In this document: positions 18,633 through 27,266 of the stretch, piece after piece | Layout of the letters: every line of letters starts with the position of its first letter | How positions within the stretch are numbered: position 1 is the stretch's first letter | Origin: Lachnospiraceae bacterium | GTDB taxonomy: Bacteria > Bacillota > Clostridia > Lachnospirales > Lachnospiraceae | Direction of reading: 5' to 3' | NCBI GenBank assembly: GCA_024403555.1 | Contig: JAKSRP010000006.1 | Coordinates: 1 to 60,975 of the forward strand | Length of the DNA stretch: 60,975 nucleotides | Made by a program: the position numbers and the translations under genes | Notes under the pieces: generated by a model | Told to the model about the DNA's origin: nothing | The model's input: the letters and a program-made list of their open reading frames with translations, nothing else | Database searches by the model: none

Positions 18633-18753
18633 TGTGAAAAATTATACATACTCTGTTGATGGAAAATCAGAACATGGAAAAAATGGTTTAAAACCGTGGT
18701 TTTTGTGGGTGGATTTATGGAATTGGGTTTAAAAACTTTGTGAAAAATTATAC
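18633..18753 (+). repeat. 15-bp direct repeat in a gene-free region
   Basis: TGTGAAAAATTATAC occurs exactly at 18633-18647 and 18739-18753, 106 bases apart, with GGTTTAAAA-like sequence between and after. The stretch 18542-18808 has no credible gene. The copies could be protein-binding sites or chance in AT-rich DNA. Confidence 0.35.
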
Positions 18754-18808
18754 TTATTAAATAGAAATTATAAATAAAAAGAATGGAAAAGTTGCATGTT
18801 TTCTATAG

Positions 18809-18837
18809 TTGTCAAAAATATATAGATTATGTATAAT
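18809..18837 (+). promoter_or_regulatory. SigA promoter of an orphan transcript
   Basis: TTGTCA (18809-18814), 17 bases, TATAAT (18832-18837). The predicted start is near 18844. No open frame with a ribosome-binding site follows before the terminator at 19000. Confidence 0.75.
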
Positions 18838-18840
18838 GAA

Positions 18841-19021
18841 TTTAGTCGGAATGATCCATAATTTTCATACTATAAATACTCAAGGCTGATGTTTACCAGG
18901 ACCGCTGCCACGGTCCTAGGTACCATAGCCACATTCCAACGAATAAATTAGTAGCTTATCTTTTGAAAAGTTAACATATCATAATTCCTACAGAAGAAAG
19001 TCGCCTTATGGCGACTTTTTT
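18841..19021 (+). ncRNA. candidate structured noncoding RNA of about 175 nt
   Basis: A complete transcription unit lies in the 612-base gap between two transporter operons: a consensus promoter upstream, an intrinsic terminator (AAGTCGCC TTAT GGCGACTT then TTTTT, 18999-19021) and no gene. The predicted fold has an outer helix, TTTAGTCGGAATG (18841-18853) with CATTCCAACGAATAAA (18932-18947, bulged). Nested inner helices follow: GGCT/AGCC, TACC/GGTA and GGACCG/CGGTCC with a CTGCCA loop (about 18883-18931). It does not match the tmRNA, RNase P, SRP or common riboswitch cores that I can recall. A 6S-like RNA is possible but not supported by a specific motif. Confidence 0.55.
18999..19021 (+). terminator. 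terminator of the orphan transcript
   Basis: AAGTCGCC-TTAT-GGCGACTT stem-loop followed by a T run (19016-19021). The next gene starts at 19155 with its own weaker promoter signal (extended -10 TGGTACAAT at 19085-19093). Confidence 0.85.
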
Positions 19022-19084
19022 CGTTTCTGAAAGGATATCTGCCTAGAATAATAATTCGAATGCCTATGTTTTCGAGAATACATA

Positions 19085-19093
19085 TGGTACAAT
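19085..19093 (+). promoter_or_regulatory. extended -10 promoter for the FtsX-type exporter
   Basis: TGGTACAAT at 19085-19093 is a good extended -10, but no convincing -35 lies 16-18 bases upstream. Confidence 0.4.
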
Positions 19094-19154
19094 AAAATGG
19101 ACTATATAAACGTATGAGAAGGTATATGATCAGTAAAAATCTCAAAGGAGAAAT

Positions 19155-19859
19155 ATGAGTAGTTTTATCGAATTAAAGGATGTACGTAAAATCTATAAAA
19201 GTGGAGATGTCATCACAAAAGCGGTAGATGGCATTGATTTTAACATAGAAGAAGGCGAGTTTGTTGTAATCGTAGGTGCTAGTGGAGCAGGAAAAACAAC
19301 AGTATTAAATATTCTTGGAGGTATGGATCAGGCAACGAGCGGACAGATTGTCGTTGGTGGAAAGAATATCAGTCTCTATTCAGAAAGACAGCTGACAAGC
19401 TATCGCAGAGAAGATATTGGATTTGTATTTCAGTTTTATAACCTGATTCCGAATCTGACCGCACTTGAGAATGTAGAAATGGCAGCTCAGATTTGCAAAG
19501 ATCCAATGGATGCGAAGACGGCTTTAGTGGAAGTAGGACTTGGCGAACGTCTTGGAAACTTTCCGGCACAGTTATCCGGAGGGGAACAACAGCGTGTATC
19601 CATCGCGAGAGCCTTGGCAAAAAATCCGAAATTACTTCTTTGTGATGAACCAACAGGTGCGCTTGACTATATTACAGGCAAGGCAATTTTAAAGTTACTT
19701 TATGATACCTGCAAGGAACGTAAGAAGACCGTGATTGTCATTACGCATAATTTAGCAATTACACCAATGGCAGACCGTGTCATTGAAATCAAAAGCGGGA
19801 AGGTGTTGAGCGAAAGAATCAACGAACATCCTCAGCCGGTAGAAAGTATTGAGTGGTAA
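19155..19859 (+). CDS. ABC exporter ATP-binding protein (MacB/LolD type)
   Basis: A 234-residue ATPase of the family that works with FtsX/MacB permeases by mechanotransmission. Walker A is GASGAGKTT, the Q-loop lies in [17 protein letters not shown], the signature is [15 protein letters not shown] and Walker B is [19 protein letters not shown] lies 6 bases before the ATG. The permease gene begins 3 bases after its stop, so the pair forms one exporter. Confidence 0.95.
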   Translation: MSSFIELKDVRKIYKSGDVITKAVDGIDFNIEEGEFVVIVGASGAGKTTVLNILGGMDQATSGQIVVGGKNISLYSERQLTSYRREDIGFVFQFYNLIPNLTALENVEMAAQICKDPMDAKTALVEVGLGERLGNFPAQLSGGEQQRVSIARALAKNPKLLLCDEPTGALDYITGKAILKLLYDTCKERKKTVIVITHNLAITPMADRVIEIKSGKVLSERINEHPQPVESIEW

Positions 19860-19862
19860 AAA

Positions 19863-22800
19863 ATGAAAAAACGTGTATTAACGATAGAATGGATGAGAGA
19901 AATCAGACTTTCTCTTCCAAGATTTTTCTCCATCCTCTTTCTTGTAATGCTCGGGGTGGCTTTTTTCTCTGGTATTCGTGCAACTGAGCCAGACATGAGA
20001 CTTACTGCGGATGCTCAATACGATGCAGAGCATTTTATGGATATCCGTGTAATTTCTACCCTTGGCCTTACTGATGAAGATGTGGAGGCAATTCAAAAAA
20101 TAGAAGGTGTCGAGGATGTCGAAGGTGCTTATACTTATGACGTGCTCATGGACATGGGAAATAGTGAGACAACGATGAAGGTGTATTCACTTACTGATCG
20201 CATCTCTAATATGAAACTGATGGAAGGGCGCATGCCGAAGGAAAAAGACGAATGTCTTTTGGATATCAGATTTGCCCAAAACTATGATGTAAAGATTGGA
20301 GATACCCTTTCCATTAAATCCGGTAATTCCGATAAGCTGTCGGATACATTTGCGGTAGATACTTACAAGGTAACCGGATTTGCAAGCTACAGCCAGTATT
20401 TGACCAGAGACCGTGGAACGACATCTATTGCAAATGGGAAATTATCGGGCTTTTTAGCAGTACCACCGGAAAGTTTTGATCTTGATGTATTCACAGATCT
20501 TTATGTAACCGTAAAAGGTGCAAAAAGCCTTACGGTTTATACAGATGCGTATGATGACTGTGTGGAAGCGGTAACGAAAAGATTAGAAGATATCGAAGAA
20601 GAACGCACATCCATCCGTTATGAAAAAATCAAAACGGAAGCAGAAGAAAAAATTGCAGATGCGCAGAAGAAATATAAAAAAGAAAAGAAGAAAACCTTAA
20701 AGAAGCTTCAGGAGGCTCAGGATGAGCTTGATGATGCCAAAAAGAAGATGGAAGACGGAAGAAAGGAACTCGAAGAGTCGGAAAAAACTCTGACAGCTGC
20801 GGAGAAGAAACTTGCGTCTGGCCGTGAACAATATGAAAAAGGTCTGAAAAAGTATGAAGCAGGTAAGAAGAGCTACGAAGCAGGACTTGCTGAATATAAG
20901 AATAATGAGACTTCATTGCATGATATGCATCAGAGATTAGAAGAGCAGGCTGCACAGTTTGGTGTGGGACTTAGCCAGCTGACACCCGAATATGGGGAAC
21001 TTTATGAAGGCTATCAGCAATATCTTGGAGCAAAAAGCCAGTTAGAGCAGGGAAAAGAAGAAATCGATGCAGCTGGCGCCAAGATTAAGAAATCAAAGCA
21101 GGAATTAGACAGTGCAAAAGCAGAGCTTGAAGCATCAGAAAAACAAATCAAGGATGGCTGGCAGGCATACTATGATGGATTTAAAGAATTAGATGATGCA
21201 GATGAAAAATATCAGGATGGCGTAAAAGAGTACGAAAAAGGAAAGAAAAAGGCCGACAAAGAGTTTAAAAAGGCAGAAAAGAAAATTGCCAAGGCGAAAA
21301 AGGATCTTCGTAAACTTGAAAAAGGAAAGTGGTATGTATTAGATCGCAACAAAATCCAGTCCTACGTAGAATATGGACAGGATTCCGACAGAATCGGTGC
21401 GGTTGGTACAGTATTTCCAATGATTTTCTTCTTAGTTGCAGCCCTTGTGTCACTTACCACGATGACACGAATGGTAGATACTCAGAGAACCCAGATGGGA
21501 ACGATGAAGGCTTTAGGATATACCAAACAGCAAATCATCGGAAAGTATTTGATCTATGCAGGTCTCGCAACGGCTGTCGGCAGTGTGATTGGGTTCCTCG
21601 TTGGAGAAAAAGTACTCCCGCTTGTCATTATCAATGCTTATGGAATGATGTATATTGGCATTCATGAAATTGTAGCACCATATCATTTTGGATTAGCAGT
21701 AATTGCAGCAGGATTATCCTTTGTTATTACTCTTGGGGCAACCTTCCTTTCCTCCTATCGTGCCTTGATGGAAACTCCGGCATCTCTTATGAGACCGGAA
21801 GCACCGAAAGAAGGAAAGCGTGTATTATTAGAACGCATTCCATTTTTATGGAAGCACATCAGTTTTTCCTGGAAATCTTCCATCCGAAATCTGTTCCGTT
21901 ACAAAAAACGTTTTCTTATGACTATTTTTGGTATTGGCGGCAGCATGGCACTCCTGCTCGTTGGATATGGTTTGATGGATTCTATTTCTGCAGTAACTGA
22001 TAACCAGTTTCAAACAATCAAAATATATGATGCAGTGGTTGCCTTTGATGAAGATGACGAAGCGCTCAGTGATAATATGAAAGCGGTTTCTGATTCTGAC
22101 AACATCAAAATGAGCACGAAAGTCCGCGAAAATTCCATTGATATTGAAAATGCAAATGGAAGCAGAAGCGGTTACCTGATTGTGCCGGAACATCCGGAAG
22201 AAATCGAAGATTATATTGTTTTTCGTAACAGAGAGACAAAAGAGGTAGCAGAATTAAAGGATCAGGAAGTGGTAATTACCGAAAAAATCTGTAAGATGCT
22301 AGATATTCACGAAGGTGATACCATTATGCTCAAAGAAGGAGAGACAAAGAAGGTTGAAGTGAAAGTAGGAGCCATTTCTGAAAACTATATCAACCATTAT
22401 ATTTATATGTCTCCTGCACTTTATGAAACACTTTATAAAAAGGCTCCGATTTATAATGAGCTTCTGGCAAGATTTTCAAAGGATACAGTAAAGAGTGAGG
22501 ATGCATTTGCAACGAAAGCACTTGGTATGGATGGTGTAGATTCGGTATCCTTTACAAGGACCTCGGAGGATGAAATGGCAGATATGTTAGGCAATCTTGA
22601 TCTGGTTATATATATCCTGATCTTTGCAGCGGGTCTGCTATCCTTTGTAGTTTTATATAATCTGAATAATATTAATATTGAAGAACGAAGAAGAGAGCTT
22701 GCAACGATCAAGGTACTAGGCTTTTATCAAAATGAGCTTGCAATGTATATTTATCGTGAAAATGTCATTCTCACATTGTTTGGTGAGGTGGCGGGCATTT

Positions 22801-22997
22801 TCCTTGGCATAGCGCTTCATCGATATGTTATTTTAACCTGTGAAATTGATACACTTATGTTTGGTAGAATGATTCATCCAAAGAGTTACATCATTTCTGC
22901 GGTTTTAACGTTCCTCTTTTCGGTGATTGTCAATGTGGTTATGTACTTTAAGCTGCACGGCATTGATATGGTGGAATCCCTAAAGAGTGTAGAATAG
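19863..22997 (+). CDS. FtsX-family ABC permease with periplasm-facing coiled coil
   Basis: A 1044-residue permease. One TM helix (about 20-38) leads into an extracellular MacB-like segment. A long Lys/Glu/Ala-rich coiled coil then runs over about 245-490 with helical-hairpin repeats (DAKAELEASEKQIKDG type). Next come a three-TM FtsX domain (about 510-640), a second single TM (about 685-708), another extracellular domain (about 715-895) and the last FtsX domain (about 905-1040). Such giant permeases in Firmicutes export or sense peptides, lipids or antibiotics; substrate unknown. The coiled coil suggests a reach across the wall or a partner protein. Confidence 0.85.
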   Translation: MKKRVLTIEWMREIRLSLPRFFSILFLVMLGVAFFSGIRATEPDMRLTADAQYDAEHFMDIRVISTLGLTDEDVEAIQKIEGVEDVEGAYTYDVLMDMGNSETTMKVYSLTDRISNMKLMEGRMPKEKDECLLDIRFAQNYDVKIGDTLSIKSGNSDKLSDTFAVDTYKVTGFASYSQYLTRDRGTTSIANGKLSGFLAVPPESFDLDVFTDLYVTVKGAKSLTVYTDAYDDCVEAVTKRLEDIEEERTSIRYEKIKTEAEEKIADAQKKYKKEKKKTLKKLQEAQDELDDAKKKMEDGRKELEESEKTLTAAEKKLASGREQYEKGLKKYEAGKKSYEAGLAEYKNNETSLHDMHQRLEEQAAQFGVGLSQLTPEYGELYEGYQQYLGAKSQLEQGKEEIDAAGAKIKKSKQELDSAKAELEASEKQIKDGWQAYYDGFKELDDADEKYQDGVKEYEKGKKKADKEFKKAEKKIAKAKKDLRKLEKGKWYVLDRNKIQSYVEYGQDSDRIGAVGTVFPMIFFLVAALVSLTTMTRMVDTQRTQMGTMKALGYTKQQIIGKYLIYAGLATAVGSVIGFLVGEKVLPLVIINAYGMMYIGIHEIVAPYHFGLAVIAAGLSFVITLGATFLSSYRALMETPASLMRPEAPKEGKRVLLERIPFLWKHISFSWKSSIRNLFRYKKRFLMTIFGIGGSMALLLVGYGLMDSISAVTDNQFQTIKIYDAVVAFDEDDEALSDNMKAVSDSDNIKMSTKVRENSIDIENANGSRSGYLIVPEHPEEIEDYIVFRNRETKEVAELKDQEVVITEKICKMLDIHEGDTIMLKEGETKKVEVKVGAISENYINHYIYMSPALYETLYKKAPIYNELLARFSKDTVKSEDAFATKALGMDGVDSVSFTRTSEDEMADMLGNLDLVIYILIFAAGLLSFVVLYNLNNINIEERRRELATIKVLGFYQNELAMYIYRENVILTLFGEVAGIFLGIALHRYVILTCEIDTLMFGRMIHPKSYIISAVLTFLFSVIVNVVMYFKLHGIDMVESLKSVE

Positions 22998-23022
22998 AAA
23001 GGTCTGTTTATGGTATAATTGT

Positions 23023-24339
23023 ATGGAACATTTATTTCGATTAAAAGATAGAAATACAGATATTAAGACGGAAATCGTGGCAGGACTCACGACATACCTG
23101 TCTATGATTTATGTCTTTAGTATCATTGCTGCAATGATGAAGGACGCAGGTGTTCCGGAGAATGCTGCATATACCTCGATTCTTCTTGCGGCTGGAATCG
23201 GAAGCATCATCATGGGTGTTCTTGCCAACTATCCGGTTGGATTAGCACCTAGTCTTGGCGTTACCGTATTATTCTCCTCTACCCTTTGTGGACGTATGGG
23301 ATATAGCTGGCAGGCGGGCCTTTGCGCAGTGTTTGTGGAAGGGGTTATCTTTCTTCTCATTGCTTATACGGGTGTCAGAAAATCTATTATGGAAGTAATT
23401 CCACCACATTTAAAGACGGCAATCAGTTGTGGAATTGGATTTTTGCTTACTTTTATCGGTTTAAAAAACTGCGGTATCATCGTTTCAAATGAGCAAAACC
23501 TTGTAGGACTGGGCCATATTCTTACTCCAGGGATATTAGTATCGTTTTTGGGTATTGTTATTCTTCTGGGCCTTGTCCTTTTGAAAAAGCCATTCGGTAT
23601 GGTAATTGGTATGGCTGTAACAGCTGTAATAGGGATTATTGTCGGGATCTTCTTTCCTGATGCGAATCTTCCGTCCATCAATACGAATGCTGCCATGCTT
23701 CAGGCTTCCGGCTCAAGCTTTGGAGCGATGGTGATGGGATTTAAAGAACTTTTTTCTTCGGTGAATGTACTGCTTGTATTGTTTTCTGTATTATTCGTTG
23801 ACTTTTTTGACACGACTGGTACGTTGCTTGCTGTTATTTATCGAACGAAGCTTCCAACCATTAACGGAGAACCGGAAAAATTAAATCGTGCTTTAACAGC
23901 GGATGCGCTTGGTTCTATTGTAGGAGCAGTTCTTGGTGCACCATCAGTAAGTTCTTATGTGGAATCGGAAAGTGGGATTGAAAGTGGTGGAAGAACAGGT
24001 CTTACTGCAGTGACAACAGGAGTCTTATTTATCGCATCTATTTTCCTGTTTCCGGTGTTTAATTTGATTACTTCCTGTGTTGCATCTCCAGTGCTGATCA
24101 TTGTCGGATCCATGATGATGATTAACTTTGGAAATATCAACTGGAAGGATTACAGTGAAGCAGTTTCTGCTTTCGCAACCGTAATTATGATGATCCTAAC
24201 GTATTCCATCGCTGATGGAATTGCATTTGGATTTATTGTATACGGGCTGACTGCCATTTTTACAAAACGATACAAAGAAGTAGCTCCCCTTATGTGGGTA
24301 ATGATGGGCTTCTTCGGGTTGTATTTCCTCATGATCTAG
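23023..24339 (+). CDS. NCS2/AzgA-family guanine-hypoxanthine permease
   Basis: A 438-residue purine uptake protein with about 12-14 TM segments. The start MEHLFRLKDRNTDIKTEIVAGLTTYL and the GLAPSLGVTVLF and FFDTTGTL blocks are typical of the PbuG/PbuO group. The start ATG has no close ribosome-binding site (GAAAGG is about 20 bases away) and directly follows TGGTATAAT at 23011-23019, so initiation here is unusual. It lies 25 bases after the exporter gene and 10 bases before an unknown gene that has GGAGG. Confidence 0.88.
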   Translation: MEHLFRLKDRNTDIKTEIVAGLTTYLSMIYVFSIIAAMMKDAGVPENAAYTSILLAAGIGSIIMGVLANYPVGLAPSLGVTVLFSSTLCGRMGYSWQAGLCAVFVEGVIFLLIAYTGVRKSIMEVIPPHLKTAISCGIGFLLTFIGLKNCGIIVSNEQNLVGLGHILTPGILVSFLGIVILLGLVLLKKPFGMVIGMAVTAVIGIIVGIFFPDANLPSINTNAAMLQASGSSFGAMVMGFKELFSSVNVLLVLFSVLFVDFFDTTGTLLAVIYRTKLPTINGEPEKLNRALTADALGSIVGAVLGAPSVSSYVESESGIESGGRTGLTAVTTGVLFIASIFLFPVFNLITSCVASPVLIIVGSMMMINFGNINWKDYSEAVSAFATVIMMILTYSIADGIAFGFIVYGLTAIFTKRYKEVAPLMWVMMGFFGLYFLMI

Positions 24340-24349
24340 GAGGAATGTC

Positions 24350-25375
24350 ATGGCAGTATTAAAAAGAATTTATGATGAACAATCCTGGGAAGAGCGGCTT
24401 TCAAAAAATAAAATTTATGATTTGAAGGAACTTTGTGACCGCCTTTCTCTCCATGAAGAATGGGTATTGTCGAATCTTGATTATCCGGCTTTCTTTTATG
24501 AGTATTTTTCGGATCATTACGAAACTGTATTGATGTTGTTATCAAAAGATGAATTAGAACTTCTCATTCGAATCTGGAATCCGAAAGAAATATTAGAACT
24601 TAGCGAGATCAATCAAAGACATCTCGTTAGCTTAGAAGGACTTGGGCTGATTCGATTTTCTTATCAAAACAAAGAAGTCTATGTCAATCGAGACGCAAAA
24701 ACAAATCTTTGTTTTTATTTAAGAAGCAGAAGCTCAAAAAGAAAGATGGAAGAATACCAGCAATTAGAATATGCAATCAAAGGTGTTTTGTATCAATGTG
24801 GGATTATTTCGGTACAAAGTCTTTATGACATGTTAAAAGATGGCCCGTTAAGCATTACAAGACAGTTTGTTCAGGAATTTGCCATTGCCAGAATGAACCT
24901 TTGGAGCTTTGCCGGTGTTTTGAGAAATCGACTTGGTGAATATTATTTAGAATGCTTTGAGGTTCACAACCGAGAGCAGGTTTTTAAAGGATGGTTGAAG
25001 CAGGATGATGATTTTGCGCCTCTTTCATTTGAGAATGCCCAATCGCTTGGAAAAGCAGGTGGAATCGGTATGTGGAAGGGTGTTCCGGAACTGATTTCTC
25101 TGTTAATGCGAACCATCATTAAAGACAGTATGGCGACGACCATATTTATTAAGACGATTATCCTGTATTTGCAGAATGGAGATTCTGTAGAACAGGTTAT
25201 GAATAAAGTAGAATCTAAGATTAAGGATTTTACAGAACAAGAGAGAGAACAATTTGAAAAGCTTTTATGTCTTATGTATGATTCTATTCCTCTTTATGAG
25301 AAGAAAGGACATACAAGGGGAGAGAGTAAGCTAGTTCACGGGGGCTTTACTCTGATTCCTGGTGGAAAAGAATGA
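24350..25375 (+). CDS. hypothetical cytoplasmic protein
   Basis: A 341-residue protein that I do not recognise. There is no signal peptide, TM segment or clear catalytic motif. The middle (about 125-185, rich in Tyr/Leu/Gln) looks helical and could hold a winged-helix-like fold (YAIKGVLYQCGIISVQSLYD). The C-terminus is basic and Gly-rich (HGGFTLIPGGKE). AGGAGG lies 6 bases before the ATG, and the gene sits between the purine permease and the two-component genes in the same direction. Regulatory or nucleotide-related roles are guesses only. Confidence 0.75.
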   Translation: MAVLKRIYDEQSWEERLSKNKIYDLKELCDRLSLHEEWVLSNLDYPAFFYEYFSDHYETVLMLLSKDELELLIRIWNPKEILELSEINQRHLVSLEGLGLIRFSYQNKEVYVNRDAKTNLCFYLRSRSSKRKMEEYQQLEYAIKGVLYQCGIISVQSLYDMLKDGPLSITRQFVQEFAIARMNLWSFAGVLRNRLGEYYLECFEVHNREQVFKGWLKQDDDFAPLSFENAQSLGKAGGIGMWKGVPELISLLMRTIIKDSMATTIFIKTIILYLQNGDSVEQVMNKVESKIKDFTEQEREQFEKLLCLMYDSIPLYEKKGHTRGESKLVHGGFTLIPGGKE

Positions 25376-25402
25376 GAAACACAATCTTAAAGGAGAAGAC
25401 TT

Positions 25403-26104
25403 ATGAGCGCGAGAATATTAGTTGTCGATGACGAAAAAGAAATTGCTGATTTCGTCGAATTGTATCTAAAGAATGAAAATTACGAAGTATTTAAATTTTA
25501 TAATGGAAGAGATGTTTTAAAGTGTCTGGAGAATCAGACTATCGATCTGGCACTTTTAGATGTTATGCTTCCGGATATTGATGGATTTACATTACTCAAT
25601 GAAATTCGAAAAAAACATAACTTTCCAATTGTTATGCTCACAGCGAAAACCGGATCCATGGATAAGATCAATGGATTAACGTTAGGAGCAGATGATTATA
25701 TTGAAAAACCATTTGAGCCATTAGAACTGATGGCGAGAGTGAAGGCTCAGATTAGACGTTATACTCGATATAACGATAATAAATCAGAAGAAGAAAAAGA
25801 TATTTTAGAGATTGCAGGCCTTGTCTTAAGTAAGAATACACATCAGTGTACTTACGGAGATGAAGAGATTACGTTAACTCCGTTAGAATTTAATATTCTG
25901 TGGATATTAATCAGTCAGAAAGGAAAGGTAATCAGCTCCGAAAGTCTTTTTGAACAGGTCTGGAAAGAAAAGTATTTTAAAAATAATAATAATACGGTTA
26001 TGGTTCATATCAGACATCTTCGCGAAAAACTCGGAAAAGCGATGGGTCACAGAGAATTGATCAAGACTGTATGGGGAGTGGGATATAAGATTGAAGAGCA
26101 GTAA
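25403..26104 (+). CDS. OmpR/VanR-family response regulator
   Basis: A 233-residue regulator. The receiver domain (about 3-115) has the acidic pair Asp9-Asp10, the phospho-acceptor Asp53 (LLDVMLPDIDG) and the switch region LTAKTGSMDKINGLTLGADDYIEKPF. The C-terminal winged helix (about 130-233) shows LTPLEFNILWILISQKGKVISS and the VMVHIRHLREKLG recognition region. It resembles VanR-type regulators. The kinase gene overlaps by 14 bases. Confidence 0.93.
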   Translation: MSARILVVDDEKEIADFVELYLKNENYEVFKFYNGRDVLKCLENQTIDLALLDVMLPDIDGFTLLNEIRKKHNFPIVMLTAKTGSMDKINGLTLGADDYIEKPFEPLELMARVKAQIRRYTRYNDNKSEEEKDILEIAGLVLSKNTHQCTYGDEEITLTPLEFNILWILISQKGKVISSESLFEQVWKEKYFKNNNNTVMVHIRHLREKLGKAMGHRELIKTVWGVGYKIEEQ

Positions 26105-27266
26105 GAAACAAAAGACCTCGAAAAAATATCGTTCCCTCAAATTTAAGATCATGCTTCGCACCGTGGCTTTTACAGCAATCATCGGTGTGATTGTATATCT
26201 GATCTATTCGCTTCTCATCGATGGTGTATTGCAAAAACCATTTGCAGATCTGATGGTAGCATTTTTTCAGAAGCTGAATATGGATGAAGCGACTGCCATT
26301 TTGGTTTACCGAACCATCTTTTGGAAGAATAAATCCATGATCTTAACGATTTTCTTTGTTATTCTTTATCTGGTCAGCTTTTATCTGGGACTTTCAGAAT
26401 TTACGGATTACCTCAATGAAGTAGGGGAAGGCGTGGATCAGATTTTAGAAGATGCACCAGATCGAATTGAATTGTCAAATGAACTTCTGCCGATTGAGAA
26501 TCGACTAAATGAAATTAAGAATGAGCTGATGGTTAAGCAATATGCTGCCATTCAAAGTGAACAAAAGAAGAATGATCTTGTGGTTTATCTGGCTCACGAT
26601 TTGAAAACACCGCTGACTTCGATCATTGCCTATTTGAGTTTGTTAAATGAGGCACCGGATATGCCGTTAGAGCAAAGAAGTCGTTACACAGACATTTCCT
26701 TAGAAAAGGCAAAACGACTAGGTGAGCTGATCAACGAGTTTTTCGAGATTACAAGATATAATCTTTCCAATATCACATTAGAAAAGCAGATGATTTCTTT
26801 GAATATGCTTTTTGAACAGCTGGTGGATGAATTCTATCCGGTATTTGAAGAAAAACAGATGGACTGCCACATTGATATTGAAGAAGATATTGAACTCTTT
26901 GTCGATGCCGAACGCATGGCGAGAGTATTTGACAACCTGTTCAGGAATGCAATATCGTATAGTTATCCGAAGACGCCAATTGAAGTAAAGGCGAACATTG
27001 TGGATGACCATGTACGTATTACAGTTCGCAATCAGGGCAAACAGATTGCGGAACATAAATTAAATCATTTATTTGAAAAATTTTACCGTCTGGATGAATC
27101 TCGTTCCTCAAATACTGGCGGAGCTGGACTTGGTCTTGCGATTGCTAAGGAAATTGTGGAATTGCACGGTGGAACCATCCATGCGGAAAGTAATGAAAAG
27201 TATACGGAATTTCGGGTAATTCTTCCGTATACAGGGGTAAACAAAAAAGAAGGAGTGAACCAGTAA
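26091..27266 (+). CDS. VanS-like sensor histidine kinase
   Basis: A 391-residue kinase starting at TTG, with GGGGAG about 12 bases upstream inside the regulator gene. Two TM segments (about 20-42 and 78-100) enclose only a short extracellular loop of about 35 residues. The H-box is VVYLAHDLKTPLTSIIAYLS with His169. The catalytic domain shows NLFRNAISYSYP, the FEKFYRLDESRSSNTGGAGLGL block and the VELHGGTI end, closely resembling VanS. No vanH, vanA/G or vanX gene is nearby, so this is an orphan VanRS-like pair, perhaps sensing wall stress. Its stop overlaps the next start as TAATG. Confidence 0.9.
   Translation: MKSSKKQKTSKKYRSLKFKIMLRTVAFTAIIGVIVYLIYSLLIDGVLQKPFADLMVAFFQKLNMDEATAILVYRTIFWKNKSMILTIFFVILYLVSFYLGLSEFTDYLNEVGEGVDQILEDAPDRIELSNELLPIENRLNEIKNELMVKQYAAIQSEQKKNDLVVYLAHDLKTPLTSIIAYLSLLNEAPDMPLEQRSRYTDISLEKAKRLGELINEFFEITRYNLSNITLEKQMISLNMLFEQLVDEFYPVFEEKQMDCHIDIEEDIELFVDAERMARVFDNLFRNAISYSYPKTPIEVKANIVDDHVRITVRNQGKQIAEHKLNHLFEKFYRLDESRSSNTGGAGLGLAIAKEIVELHGGTIHAESNEKYTEFRVILPYTGVNKKEGVNQ

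Noticed and set aside
18888..18920. Resemblance of the orphan transcript (GTTTACCAGG) to 4.5S/SRP RNA
   Set aside because: The conserved GGAAG tetraloop and AGCAG internal loop of SRP RNA are absent; the hairpin here has a CTGCCA loop.
25403..27266. Vancomycin-resistance gene cluster
   Set aside because: Only the VanRS-like sensor pair is present; no D-Ala-D-Lac/Ser ligase, VanH/T or VanX/Y gene lies near it.
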